Assembly (NCBI RefSeq): GCF_013167895.1
Contig: NZ_BLWC01000001.1
Location: 3,100,001 to 3,164,000 of the forward strand
DNA length: 64,000 nucleotides
Direction of reading: 5' to 3'
DNA from: Streptomyces fulvorobeus
Lineage (GTDB): Bacteria > Actinomycetota > Actinomycetes > Streptomycetales > Streptomycetaceae
The notes under the pieces were generated by a model. That model had not been told where the DNA came from. It made no database searches and saw nothing but the letters and a program-made list of their open reading frames with translations. The position numbers were made by a program, and so were the translations under genes. Each line of letters begins with the position of its first letter. Within the stretch, counting starts at the first letter, position 1. This document shows positions 8,774 through 17,044 of the stretch, in pieces.

Positions 8774-9046
8774 CGCGGGGGCTGTGGGGGTGCCCGGTTG
8801 GGGGCGCGGCCCGGCGCCTCCGCGCAGGTCTTTTCAGCACCCCTTTCGGCGCAGCCCAGGAGCTCCTTCGCCGCTCCTTCGCCTTCGGCGCAGTCCGGAA
8901 CACCTTCGGCGCCCCCGGGGCGCACGTTCCGGGCGCACTTCTGGCCGCAGGTCCCGGACACCGGACATAGGTGTGGGCACGCTCCCGGCGCCTCCCGACG
9001 CACCCCCCGGGATGCCGGACCTCGCGGCCCATGTGACTCTGGGCGC

Positions 9047-9817
9047 ATGGCTCCAGGACTCCTCCCGTCTCGGCGGCCCCGGCCGTCGCGCTGCCTGCTC
9101 TGCCTGGCGATGACCGCGGTCGCGGCGCTGGGACCCGTCGGCTGGACGTACGCGGCGGAGCGGCCGCCCGGCGGGGCCGCGCACCGCCCGGCAGTCCCGC
9201 TCCTGGCCGGCACGGGTGCGCGCGGACCGCTCGCGCCGGCTCCCCGCTCCGGGGAACTCGCGGGTACGTCCACGAGCGGCCCCTCCGCCCCTGCCACGAC
9301 CGCTCCCCCGTCCCGCCCCACGGCGCCACCGCCGTGGCTCCACGTACCGGCCCCTGGGCCGTCCGGGCGTCCTTCGGCAACGACCTCCGGTTCGGCGTCG
9401 GCCACCCCCTCCGCCCCGACGTCCGCGCCGGCCCCGGCCGCCTCCGGCCGCGCGAAGCCGTCCTCCGGCGTCACGGTTCCGCCCGCCGGCTCGTCGGCGA
9501 GCCCCTCCGCTTCGGCCGACGTCTCCCCGCTCGCGGGGAGACCGGCGGGAGCGGGCCGCGCCCGTCCCGGACGTTCGCTCTCGCCGATCGAGATCGCCCG
9601 CGCCGACTCCCTCCTCGAAGAGGAGGAGAAGCCGGCGCCGGACCTCGGCGAGGCACTGCCCGAGGATGTCACCCCAGGTGCGTCACCCCGCCCGGCTCCC
9701 CAGGCGATGGACGGGCCCGCCGTGCGGCAGGTCCAGGAGGTGTCGCTCGGTGCGGGAATCGCGCTGGTCGGTCTCGGGCTGGGGTTCCTCGCACTGCGGA
9801 TGCGCCGCGCCCTCTGA
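9047..9817 (+). CDS. Putative exported, membrane-anchored low-complexity protein
   Basis: 256 residues; I do not recognise a family. From ATG 9047 there is a basic N-terminus, a hydrophobic stretch (LLCLAMTAVAALGPVGWTYA, about 17-37) that looks like a signal peptide, a long Ala/Pro/Ser/Thr-rich segment, an acidic patch (DSLLEEEEKPAPDLGEALPED), and a C-terminal span (GAGIALVGLGLGFLALR) with a basic tail. This is the layout of a wall-spanning protein. A LAGTG occurs near residue 50 but it is not in a C-terminal sorting position. A GACTCT -10-like hexamer lies 6 nt before the ATG. The internal ATG at 9110 is an alternative start. Confidence 0.6.
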   Translation: MAPGLLPSRRPRPSRCLLCLAMTAVAALGPVGWTYAAERPPGGAAHRPAVPLLAGTGARGPLAPAPRSGELAGTSTSGPSAPATTAPPSRPTAPPPWLHVPAPGPSGRPSATTSGSASATPSAPTSAPAPAASGRAKPSSGVTVPPAGSSASPSASADVSPLAGRPAGAGRARPGRSLSPIEIARADSLLEEEEKPAPDLGEALPEDVTPGASPRPAPQAMDGPAVRQVQEVSLGAGIALVGLGLGFLALRMRRAL

Positions 9818-9925
9818 GGCGGCACGCGGGCCCGCTCGGCTGTTCCGGTGCTCTGGAAAGTGGTGGATCAACCGTTCCCGGGGGCACCACCGTGGTGTAC
9901 GGCCCGTGTGCGAGACAATGGCGGC

Positions 9926-10474
9926 ATGGAGATGCCGAGGAATGACCGGTCGCACGATCACCCCCAAGTCCTCGTGGTAGGACAGGATGGAATGGCAATC
10001 GGCGGCGGTGACAGTGGCGACGAATCCCGCGAGGTCCCGGTGACGGAAATGGTCGAACAGCCCGCGAAGGTCATGCGCATCGGCAGCATGATCAAGCAAC
10101 TCCTGGAGGAGGTCAGGGCGGCTCCTCTCGACGAGGCGAGCCGGGTCAGGCTCAAGGAGATCCACGCCAGTTCCGTGAAGGAACTGGAGGACGGGCTGGC
10201 GCCGGAACTGGTGGAGGAGCTGGAGCGGCTCTCCCTGCCGTTCACCGAGGAGTCGGTGCCGTCGGAAGCGGAACTGAGGATCGCGCAGGCCCAGCTGGTC
10301 GGCTGGCTGGAAGGGCTCTTCCACGGAATCCAGACGGCCCTGTTCGCCCAGCAGATGGCGGCCCGCGCGCAGCTGGAACAGATGCGGCGTGCTCTGCCGC
10401 CGGGTTCGGGCCACGAGGACGAGGAAGGCGGCTCGGACCCGCACGGACCGATCAGGTCCGGCCCGTACCTCTAA
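9926..10474 (+). CDS. bpa: Bacterial proteasome activator Bpa (PafE family)
   Basis: 182-residue homologue of the ATP-independent 20S proteasome activator (Rv3780, DUF2587). The conserved core runs from VPVTEMVEQPAKVMRIG through IKQLLEEVRAAPLDEASR and IQTALFAQQMAARAQLEQMRR. The M. tuberculosis protein docks on the 20S gate through a C-terminal GQYL; here the C-terminus is GPYL, keeping Gly, Tyr and Leu. The ATG at 9926 follows a GACAAT hexamer by 6 nt with no Shine-Dalgarno, suggesting a leaderless transcript. Proteasome genes are not in this window. A strong stem-loop lies just after the stop. Confidence 0.9.
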   Translation: MEMPRNDRSHDHPQVLVVGQDGMAIGGGDSGDESREVPVTEMVEQPAKVMRIGSMIKQLLEEVRAAPLDEASRVRLKEIHASSVKELEDGLAPELVEELERLSLPFTEESVPSEAELRIAQAQLVGWLEGLFHGIQTALFAQQMAARAQLEQMRRALPPGSGHEDEEGGSDPHGPIRSGPYL

Positions 10475-10481
10475 GCACCAC

Positions 10482-10520
10482 AGGGCCCGGCACATGACGC
10501 GATGTCATGTGCCGGGCCCT
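10482..10520. terminator. Bidirectional stem-loop terminator between bpa and the oxidoreductase
   Basis: A perfect 17-bp stem (AGGGCCCGGCACATGAC at 10482-10498 against 10504-10520) with a GCGAT loop, 7 bp after the bpa stop. It can serve both the rightward bpa transcript and the leftward gene ending at 10642. Confidence 0.85.
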
Positions 10521-10563
10521 GCTCGTGTCGGCACTGCGCAGCCGGCATTCAGCAGCCAGCGGC

Positions 10564-10598
10564 CGGGCGCCTGGCAGGTACGGGCGCCTGGCAGGTAC
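10564..10598. repeat. 18-bp direct repeat, two copies
   Basis: GGGCGCCTGGCAGGTAC occurs at 10564-10580 and again at 10582-10598 in the short gap downstream of two convergent genes. No coding potential is evident; probably a small tandem duplication. Confidence 0.7.
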
Positions 10599-10641
10599 GA
10601 AGCGGGCGAAGCCGACCGAGCCGACGGGGCCGACGGGCGGG

Positions 10642-11631
10642 TCAGGCGGCTGACGGAGCGATCAGAAGCACCTTGCCGATGTGGGTGCTGGATTCCAGCA
10701 CCCGGTGCGCCTCCGCGGCATCCGTCATCGGTACGGCGCGGTCCACGACCGGCCGGACCACGCCACTGCCGATCAGAGGCCAGACGTGCTCGCGCACAGC
10801 CGCGATGATCGCCGCCTTCTCCACGAGCGGGCGCCCTCGCAGGGAGGTGGCCGTGACCGCGGCCCGCTTGTTCAGCAGGGTGCTCAGGTTCAGCTCACTC
10901 TTGACGCCGCCCTGAAGGCCGATGATCGCGAGGCGGCCGTTGACGGCGAGTGCCCGCACGTTCCGGTCCAGGTACTTCGCCCCGATGATGTCGAGGATGA
11001 CGTCGGCGCCCGCGCCGTCCGTGGCCTTGTGGATCTCCTCCACGAAGTCCTGCTCGCGGTAGTCGATGAGGATGTCCGCCCCGAGCTCCGCGCAGCGCGC
11101 CAGCTTCTCGGGCCCGCCCGCGGTCACCGCGACACGTGCGCCGACCGCCTTGGCCAGCTGGATGGCCATCGTGCCGATGCCACTGGACCCACCGTGCACC
11201 AGCAGGACCTCGCCGGGGCGCAGATGCGCCACCATGAAGACGTTGGACCAGACGGTCGCGGTCACCTCGGGCAGCGCCGCGGCCGTCGTCAGGTCCACAC
11301 CCTCGGGTACGGGGAGGAGCTGACCGGCGGGCACGGCGACCTTCTCCGCGTAACCGCCTCCGGAGAGCAGTCCGCACACCTCGTCGCCGACCGTCCAGCC
11401 CGTGGTCCCGGGGCCGAGCGCCACGACGCGGCCGGCGCACTCCAGGCCGGGGTAGGGGGAGGCGCCGGGCGGCGGGTTGTAGAAGCCCTGCCGCTGCAGC
11501 ACGTCGGCACGGTTGACCGCGCTGGACGCGACCTCGACGAGGACCTCGCCCTCGCTGGGTACGGGATCGGGCACCTCGGCCCAGACGAGTGCCTCGGGGC
11601 CACCGGGTTCGGGGATCGTGATCGCATACAT
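10642..11631 (-). CDS. NAD(P)H quinone oxidoreductase / zeta-crystallin-like MDR protein
   Basis: 329 residues of the medium-chain dehydrogenase/reductase superfamily, quinone oxidoreductase (QOR/PIG3-like) branch. N-terminal GroES-like fold with NRADVLQRQGFYNPPPGASPYPGLECAG, then a Rossmann domain with VHGGSSGIGTMAIQLAKAVGARV. The Cys/His ligands of zinc-dependent alcohol dehydrogenases are not evident, as expected for QOR. ATG 11631 (MYAITIPEPGG) is the family start; TAGCCT ends 7 nt upstream, so the message is probably leaderless. Likely an NADPH-dependent one- or two-electron reductase; substrate unknown. Confidence 0.85.
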   Translation of the reverse strand: MYAITIPEPGGPEALVWAEVPDPVPSEGEVLVEVASSAVNRADVLQRQGFYNPPPGASPYPGLECAGRVVALGPGTTGWTVGDEVCGLLSGGGYAEKVAVPAGQLLPVPEGVDLTTAAALPEVTATVWSNVFMVAHLRPGEVLLVHGGSSGIGTMAIQLAKAVGARVAVTAGGPEKLARCAELGADILIDYREQDFVEEIHKATDGAGADVILDIIGAKYLDRNVRALAVNGRLAIIGLQGGVKSELNLSTLLNKRAAVTATSLRGRPLVEKAAIIAAVREHVWPLIGSGVVRPVVDRAVPMTDAAEAHRVLESSTHIGKVLLIAPSAA

Positions 11632-11709
11632 GGCCGCGAGGCTACTCCGTGGGAGGCGTCCCGGCATTCGGCCGACTCACCCGGCCCCCGAATCCCGCCG
11701 GCCGGTCCG

Positions 11710-12783
11710 CTACCGCAGCCCGTTCCCCTGAGGACCGCTCGGCCCCGTGTGGGACGGAGAGGCCCGCACGATCGTGATGAGGCGGTCCGTCAGTTGCAGC
11801 GGACTGGCCGCCGGGTCGTCGTAACCGAGCAACCGGTGTCCGCGCAGCACACTGACGACCAGGTCCTCGACCTCGCGCACGTTCTTGCCCACCTCGGCCT
11901 TTATCACCGGCCGTTCGATGAGGTCGAGTCCGCTGCCCTGCTGGATCAGGTCCTCCATGACCGTGCCCGCGCTCGGGCTGAGCACGGAGAGACCGAGCAG
12001 TCGCCCGGCCGCGCTGGCGCTGGTGATCACCGCGTCGGCGCCGGACTGCCGGAGCAGCGGCGCGTTCTCCTCCTCGCGCACGGCGGCGACGATCTTGGCG
12101 CCGCGGTTGAGCTGGCGTGCCGTCAGCGCCACCAGGACGGCGGTGTCGTCGCGCTGGGTGGCGATGATGATCTGACGCGCCTTCTGGATCTCCGCGCGCA
12201 GCAGCACATCGCTGCGCGTCGCATCGCCCAGCACGCCCACGAAGCCCTCGGCGTTGGCCGCCTCGATCACTTTCGAAGCCGGGTCGACGACAACGATCTG
12301 TTCCTTCTTCAGGCCCGTGCTGCACAGCGTCTGGATCGCGGAACGGCCCTTCGTGCCGAAGCCGACGACCACGGTGTGTTCACGCAAGTTGCTTCTCCAA
12401 CGGTTCAGCCGGAAGTCCTCGCGGGTCCGTTCCGTCAGGACCTCAAGGGTGGTGCCGACCAGGATGATCAGGAACAGCACGCGCAGGGGCGTCACCAGGA
12501 GCACGTTGGTGAGCCGGGCGGCGTCGCCGTACGGGACGATGTCGCCGTAACCGGTGGTCGACAGCGTCACCGTCGCGTAGTAGACGGCGTCGAGGAAGTC
12601 GACCCGGTTGTCGGCGTTGTCGTGGTACTCATGGCGGTCCACATAGACGATCAGGACCGTGGCCGCCAGCACCATCAGCGCCATGGCCAGCCGCTTGGCG
12701 ACCTGTCTCAGCGGCCGGTCCATGATCCGGCGGGGCAGCATCACCCGGGTGGGGACGACATGCTCCTCGGCGCGCCTGGCCAT
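11710..12783 (-). CDS. Potassium channel protein with TrkA-N (RCK) domain
   Basis: 357 residues. An N-terminal two-helix pore module contains the selectivity filter TTGYGDIVP (about residues 78-86) between spans at about 28-47 and 95-113. A cytoplasmic TrkA-N/RCK Rossmann domain follows (HTVVVGFGTKGRSAIQTL, then VVVDPASKVIEAANAEG and GDATRSDVLLRA), then a TrkA-C-like end. ATG 12783 (MARRAEEHVV) has CCAGGA upstream; GTG codons within the parS site further upstream would extend into moeA and are less likely. Probably a nucleotide- or ligand-gated K+ channel. Downstream of moeA on the same strand, 20-bp gap. Confidence 0.9.
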   Translation of the reverse strand: MARRAEEHVVPTRVMLPRRIMDRPLRQVAKRLAMALMVLAATVLIVYVDRHEYHDNADNRVDFLDAVYYATVTLSTTGYGDIVPYGDAARLTNVLLVTPLRVLFLIILVGTTLEVLTERTREDFRLNRWRSNLREHTVVVGFGTKGRSAIQTLCSTGLKKEQIVVVDPASKVIEAANAEGFVGVLGDATRSDVLLRAEIQKARQIIIATQRDDTAVLVALTARQLNRGAKIVAAVREEENAPLLRQSGADAVITSASAAGRLLGLSVLSPSAGTVMEDLIQQGSGLDLIERPVIKAEVGKNVREVEDLVVSVLRGHRLLGYDDPAASPLQLTDRLITIVRASPSHTGPSGPQGNGLR

Positions 12784-12800
12784 CGCATCCTGGCCGGGAA

Positions 12801-12814
12801 GTTTCACGTGAAAC
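12801..12814. other. parS: parS site (ParB-binding centromere-like sequence)
   Basis: GTTTCACGTGAAAC, the perfect 14-bp palindromic core of the Streptomyces/Bacillus parS consensus, flanked by A and A (consensus TGTTTCACGTGAAACA; only the first base differs). It overlaps the last codon and stop of moeA (stop at 12804-12806). Streptomyces carry many such sites clustered around oriC, consistent with the position of this window. Confidence 0.9.
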
Positions 12815-14624
12815 ACCCTTCCGTCCACGGCGTCGCCGAGGCCCACGGCAGATCGAGGATCTCCACCTCGGTGCCGGACCGTACCCCGCCAGGTGGCACC
12901 ACTGCCAACCCGTCCGCGGCGGCGATCCCCCGGAGCATGGCGGGACCGTTGTAGTGCAGGGGCACGACGTGGTCCAACCCGTCCCCGCGCTCCGCACGAT
13001 GGACGACGGGAACGAGCCGGGTGTCGTGCGGATGACCCTGCACCTCGTCATGGACGAGCGCCCGGTACGGGGGCTGGGCGGTCCGCCCCGCGATGCCCCT
13101 CAGCAGAGGCTCGGCCAGCGTGAGCAGACCGGAGACGGCGGCCAGGGGATTGCCGGGCAGCCCTACGACGTACGGCCCTCGGGGTGCGAGCCGGGCCAGC
13201 AGCATGGGGTGGCCGGGGCGGACGCCGACGCCGTCGACCAGCAGCTCGGCGCCGGCTTCGGCGAGCACCGGATGGACGTGATCGACCGGCCCGGCAGCCG
13301 TGCCTCCGGTGGTCACGACCAGGTCGGCATCCGAGGTGGTGAGGGCATGGCGCAGCGCGGCGGGGTCGTCGCCGAGCCGGCGGGGCTCGCCGGCCTCCGC
13401 ACCCAGGGCCCTCAGCCAGGGACCGAGCATGGGGCCGAGCGCGTCCCGGATCAGCCCGTCGTGCGGGAGGCCGGCGGTGAGGAGTTCGTCGCCGAGTACG
13501 AGGACGTCGACGCGGGGGCGGGGCACGGCGGCCACGGCGTCGTAGCCGGCAGCGGCGGCCAGCCCCATGACGGCGGGGGTCACCAGGGTGCCGGCGGGCA
13601 GGAGCCGGTCCCCGGTCCGGCACTCCTGGCCACGCGGCCTGATGTCCTGCCCCTGAACGACCTCGCGCTGACCGTAGAGGAGCCCCTTGGCTTCGTCGAT
13701 GTGCGCGTGTTCGCTGCGGATGACGGCCGTGGCGTCCGCCGGGATACGGGCTCCGGTGGCGATCCGGACGGCCTCGCCGTCGGGCAGCGCGGCGGGGGCG
13801 CCGTGCCCGGCGAGCAGCCCTTCGCCCCTCTGGACGGCCCACGGTCCCGGCCCTGCGACGACCCAGCCGTCCATGGCGGAGGTGTCGAAGGAGGGGAGAT
13901 CGGTGAGCGCGTGGAGCGGCTCGGCGAGGACATGTCCGAGCGCCCGGTCGAGGGGGAGCCGGAGCGCGGCCCGTGGAACCTCACGGCCCGCCCGCGCGGC
14001 CAGGGCGCGCGCGTCGGCCCATGAGGTCTCCCGCTTCCCCGGACGGCCTGGCTGGTGAGGGCTGTCCGGGCCGCTGGGACCGTCCGGACGACACGGCCCG
14101 TCGGAAGGAACAGAGGAAGGACGAACCCGGTTCGGGGCCACAAGAGCCAAAGCCTCCTCAACAGCCCGCTCATCCTCCGCCGCCATCCCGACCATCGGGG
14201 CCACACCGGGCGCGGGAGCAGAGGCGGTGGTGGAGGCGTGGGCGGTAGGGACGTGAGTGGTGGGGTCGTGGGCGGAGAGCTTCGCGGTGGGGGCGTCGGC
14301 GGTGAGGTTGGACGCGGTGGGGCTGGACGCGGCGCGCTGGCTCGACGCGGCACCGGAGTCCGACGTACCACCGGGGTGGGAGACGGCGCCCGGGACCGCT
14401 GCGCCGCCCGCGTGCGACGCGGCGCCCGCAGACCTCACGGAACCGTCCGGCGTCTGCCCGCCGCGCTGGGACCGGGCACCGGAACCGGAGCCTGGTCCCG
14501 AACCCTCGGCCCCCTTGGAGCCCGCCGCGAAGCCCTCCGCCCCGAAGCCACCGCCCCCGGGACCGCCCCCGGCACCGCTGCCCCGAACGTCATCGCCACC
14601 ACCGCCCCCGCGACGCCTGCTCAC
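12804..14624 (-). CDS. moeA: Molybdopterin molybdotransferase MoeA with a long low-complexity N-terminal extension
   Basis: The C-terminal approximately 400 residues match MoeA, which inserts molybdate into adenylylated molybdopterin: ALGHVLAEPL, DLPSFDTSAMDGWVV, AVRIATGARIPADATAVI, the MogA-like VVTTGGTAAGP and VGLPGNPLAAVSG. Preceding it are about 200 residues of Gly/Ser/Ala/Thr/Pro-rich sequence with a short predicted helix (EDERAVEEALALVAP); total 606 aa against about 400-420 for usual MoeA. GTG 14624 overlaps the upstream stop as GTGA, supporting the long form. Downstream partner of the MobA-like gene, so probably one molybdenum-cofactor operon. Confidence 0.85.
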   Translation of the reverse strand: MSRRRGGGGGDDVRGSGAGGGPGGGGFGAEGFAAGSKGAEGSGPGSGSGARSQRGGQTPDGSVRSAGAASHAGGAAVPGAVSHPGGTSDSGAASSQRAASSPTASNLTADAPTAKLSAHDPTTHVPTAHASTTASAPAPGVAPMVGMAAEDERAVEEALALVAPNRVRPSSVPSDGPCRPDGPSGPDSPHQPGRPGKRETSWADARALAARAGREVPRAALRLPLDRALGHVLAEPLHALTDLPSFDTSAMDGWVVAGPGPWAVQRGEGLLAGHGAPAALPDGEAVRIATGARIPADATAVIRSEHAHIDEAKGLLYGQREVVQGQDIRPRGQECRTGDRLLPAGTLVTPAVMGLAAAAGYDAVAAVPRPRVDVLVLGDELLTAGLPHDGLIRDALGPMLGPWLRALGAEAGEPRRLGDDPAALRHALTTSDADLVVTTGGTAAGPVDHVHPVLAEAGAELLVDGVGVRPGHPMLLARLAPRGPYVVGLPGNPLAAVSGLLTLAEPLLRGIAGRTAQPPYRALVHDEVQGHPHDTRLVPVVHRAERGDGLDHVVPLHYNGPAMLRGIAAADGLAVVPPGGVRSGTEVEILDLPWASATPWTEGCFT

Positions 14625-15496
14625 TGCGGGTCGGCCTCGTTCGTGGCCCCCGCCGCCTCTTCCTCCCACCGGAGGGCGAGGGCGGTGGCCTTGCGGACGG
14701 CCTCGGCCACCGCTTCGGCCGATGCCGGGCCGTCACCGCCCCCGGCCCTGGCCGCCGCGTACCCGACCAGGAAGGTGGTCAGAGGCGCGGCGGGCCGGGC
14801 GACGCCGTGCGCGGCGTCGCGGGCGAGGTCGAGCAGGAGGCCGGTGTCGACGTCGAGGTCGATGCCGAGTTCGTTCTTGACTGCGGTGATCCATTCGTCC
14901 AGCACGGTCCCATGCTCCCTGATACGGGCCCGGGCAGTGGCGATGTCCTCCCAGGTGTCGCAGTCGAAAGAGTCCAGCGGACCGGCGTCGACACGGGCGA
15001 GATCCAGCTCGTCCGTCAGCAACCGCAGCGGCAGCCCGGCCGGACTGCCGTGCTCGGTGGCCACGAGCGCGAGTTCCCGGCGCAGCGGCTCGGCCCGGTA
15101 CACCGCGACCAGCGGCTGGTCCCGCCCGCCGGGATCGGTGCACAGCGCGCCCTCCCGGCCCTCCTGCCCGGCGGCGTCCAGCAGCGCTCCGACAGTGGAG
15201 GCCCCGAGAAACGGCAGGTCGGCGGAGAGTACGAGCAGGAACTCCGCCGTCGTGTGCCGGACCCCGGCGCCGAGCGCCGCCAACGGTCCTCCGCCGGCCG
15301 GGACTTCCCGCGTCCAGGTCACGGGCCGCCCGGTCGGCCGCCGGCCACCCACCACCACGGTGGTCCCGGCTCCGGCGCACGCCGCGAGAACCCGGTCGAG
15401 CAGCGACCGGCCGCCGACAAGGACCCCTGGCTTGTCGGCGCCGCCGAGGCGTCGGGCGGCTCCTCCGGCAAGAACGATGGCGTCATAGGCGGTCAT
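14621..15496 (-). CDS. mobA: MobA-like nucleotidyltransferase fused to a DUF6457-type domain
   Basis: 291 residues. Residues 1-190 form a GT-A-fold nucleotidyltransferase of the MobA/MocA type: LAGGAARRLGGADKPGVLVGG (nucleotide loop with Lys), VPAGGGPLAALGAGV, and LVLSADLPFLG carrying the metal-binding Asp. Residues about 205-290 are a separate helical domain (LDEWITAVKNELGIDLDVDTGLLLDLARDAAHGVARPAAPLT) that I take for DUF6457. Probably makes the guanine dinucleotide form of the molybdenum cofactor; the role of the added domain is unknown. ATG 15496 is preceded by CATACT at 6 nt (leaderless pattern). Overlaps moeA by 4 bp. Confidence 0.8.
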   Translation of the reverse strand: MTAYDAIVLAGGAARRLGGADKPGVLVGGRSLLDRVLAACAGAGTTVVVGGRRPTGRPVTWTREVPAGGGPLAALGAGVRHTTAEFLLVLSADLPFLGASTVGALLDAAGQEGREGALCTDPGGRDQPLVAVYRAEPLRRELALVATEHGSPAGLPLRLLTDELDLARVDAGPLDSFDCDTWEDIATARARIREHGTVLDEWITAVKNELGIDLDVDTGLLLDLARDAAHGVARPAAPLTTFLVGYAAARAGGGDGPASAEAVAEAVRKATALALRWEEEAAGATNEADPQ

Positions 15497-15646
15497 GCCC
15501 CGAGTATGCGTGCGGCCCATCTCTGCCGGAGCCTCGGGGACCGGACACTCACCGCACTCCGGTCGCCCCTCCGCACGACGCCGTACGCCCTACGCCCCGC
15601 GCCTCCGCACGGCGCCCCGCGCCTCCCCTCCGTCACACGCCATGGC

Positions 15647-17044
15647 TCACACCGTGCGCAACAGCACCGCCGGCTGTTCCACACAGTCGGCCACATACCG
15701 GAGGAACCCGCCCGCCGTACCTCCGTCGCAGACCCGGTGGTCGAACGTCAGCGAGAGCTGGACGACCTGGCGCACGGCCAGTTCACCTCCGTGCACCCAT
15801 GGCCTGGGCAGAATCCGGCCGACCCCGAGCATCGCCGCCTCCGGGTGGTTGATGATCGGGGTGGAACCGTCCACTCCGAACACCCCGTAGTTGTTCAGCG
15901 TGAACGTCCCGCCGGTCAGCTCGGCCGGTGTGAGCCTTCCCGTACGGGCCGCCTCCGTCAGCCGGCCGATCTCGGCGCCGAGCGACTCCACGCTCCGGGA
16001 CCGCGCGTCACGGACGACCGGCACGACCAGCCCGCGCTCTGTCTGCGCGGCGAACCCGAGATGGATGTCGCGCAGCCGCACGATCTCCCGGGCGGCCGGG
16101 TCCACGGTCGAGTTCAGCTCGGGGAACTTCGCCAGGGCCGCCGTACAGATGCGGGCCAGCAGGGCGAGCACCGAGACCTTGGGGCCCGCCGAGGGACCGA
16201 CGGCGCCGTTCATCGCCGCTCTCGCCGCCATCAGCTCGGTGGCATCGGCGTCCACCCAGCACGTCGCGTCAGGGATCTCGTGTCTGCTGCGCGACAACTT
16301 GTCGGCCACCGCGCCGCGCACCCCGCGCAACGGAATGCGCTCATCACCGGCACCGGGCACCGCCTGCGGTGACGAGCCGGCGAGGGCCGGCGTATCCACC
16401 ACCGCTGCGGCGACCCCGGCCGTCCGCTCCTTCAATTCCCGGATCGCGGCCTCGACATCGGCGCGCAGGATCAGTCCCTCGCGCCCCGATCCCGTCACCT
16501 GACGCAGGTCGATGTCGTGCTGCCGGGCAAGCTTCCGTACAAGGGGCGAGACGACGGCCACGGGCCCCCGCACCTCCGCCGTGGCGGGCACCGGCGCGGG
16601 CGTCGGCGCAGGCGCAGGCATCGGGGCGGGCGCAGGCGTCGGGGTGGCCGTCGCGGCCCGCGCCGACACCGGCTCGGGCCTGACCCTGCGCCGGCGCGCC
16701 GCCGGGGCGCCCGTGCCGTAGCCCACCAGGACGTTGCCGGACGACTCCGCACCGGCCGCGCCGGAACCGGTCGTCCCTGACTCCTCACCGGCTTCCGGCG
16801 ACCCGACCGCCACCGTCAGCAGCGGTGCTCCGACCGGGAGTTCCGCGCCCTCCTCACCGAACCGCGCGGTCACCACGCCCCCGTAGGGACACGGCACCTC
16901 CACCATCGCCTTGGCCGTCTCGACCTCGACGACCGGCTGGTCGATGGCGACGACATCACCGACCTCCACCAGCCAGCGCACGATCTCCGCCTCGGTCAGC
17001 CCCTCTCCGAGGTCCGGCAGCTTGAATTCCAGCACCTGGGCCAT
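15647..17044 (-). CDS. bkdC: E2 dihydrolipoamide acyltransferase of the second branched-chain 2-oxoacid dehydrogenase
   Basis: 465 residues: an N-terminal lipoyl domain (LPDLGEGLTEAEIVRW; lipoyl Lys in VETAKAMVEV), an Ala/Pro linker, a peripheral subunit-binding domain (VVSPLVRKLARQHDIDLRQVTGSGREGLILRADVEAAI) and a catalytic domain ending in LSLTFDHRVCDGGTAGGFL, which carries the active-site His in DHRVCDG. ATG 17044 overlaps the bkdB stop as TGATG. Complete counterpart of the partial E2 at the left edge. It is called branched-chain by operon context and the adjacent Lrp-type regulator. Confidence 0.92.
   Translation of the reverse strand: MAQVLEFKLPDLGEGLTEAEIVRWLVEVGDVVAIDQPVVEVETAKAMVEVPCPYGGVVTARFGEEGAELPVGAPLLTVAVGSPEAGEESGTTGSGAAGAESSGNVLVGYGTGAPAARRRRVRPEPVSARAATATPTPAPAPMPAPAPTPAPVPATAEVRGPVAVVSPLVRKLARQHDIDLRQVTGSGREGLILRADVEAAIRELKERTAGVAAAVVDTPALAGSSPQAVPGAGDERIPLRGVRGAVADKLSRSRHEIPDATCWVDADATELMAARAAMNGAVGPSAGPKVSVLALLARICTAALAKFPELNSTVDPAAREIVRLRDIHLGFAAQTERGLVVPVVRDARSRSVESLGAEIGRLTEAARTGRLTPAELTGGTFTLNNYGVFGVDGSTPIINHPEAAMLGVGRILPRPWVHGGELAVRQVVQLSLTFDHRVCDGGTAGGFLRYVADCVEQPAVLLRTV

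Noticed and set aside
9047..9817. Sortase substrate because of a LAGTG sequence
   Set aside because: The motif is near residue 50, not before the C-terminal span, so it is not a sorting signal.
10681..12954. A 757-codon rightward open frame over the oxidoreductase and K+ channel genes
   Set aside because: It spans two well-supported leftward genes and their gap, has no domain, and is a codon-bias shadow.
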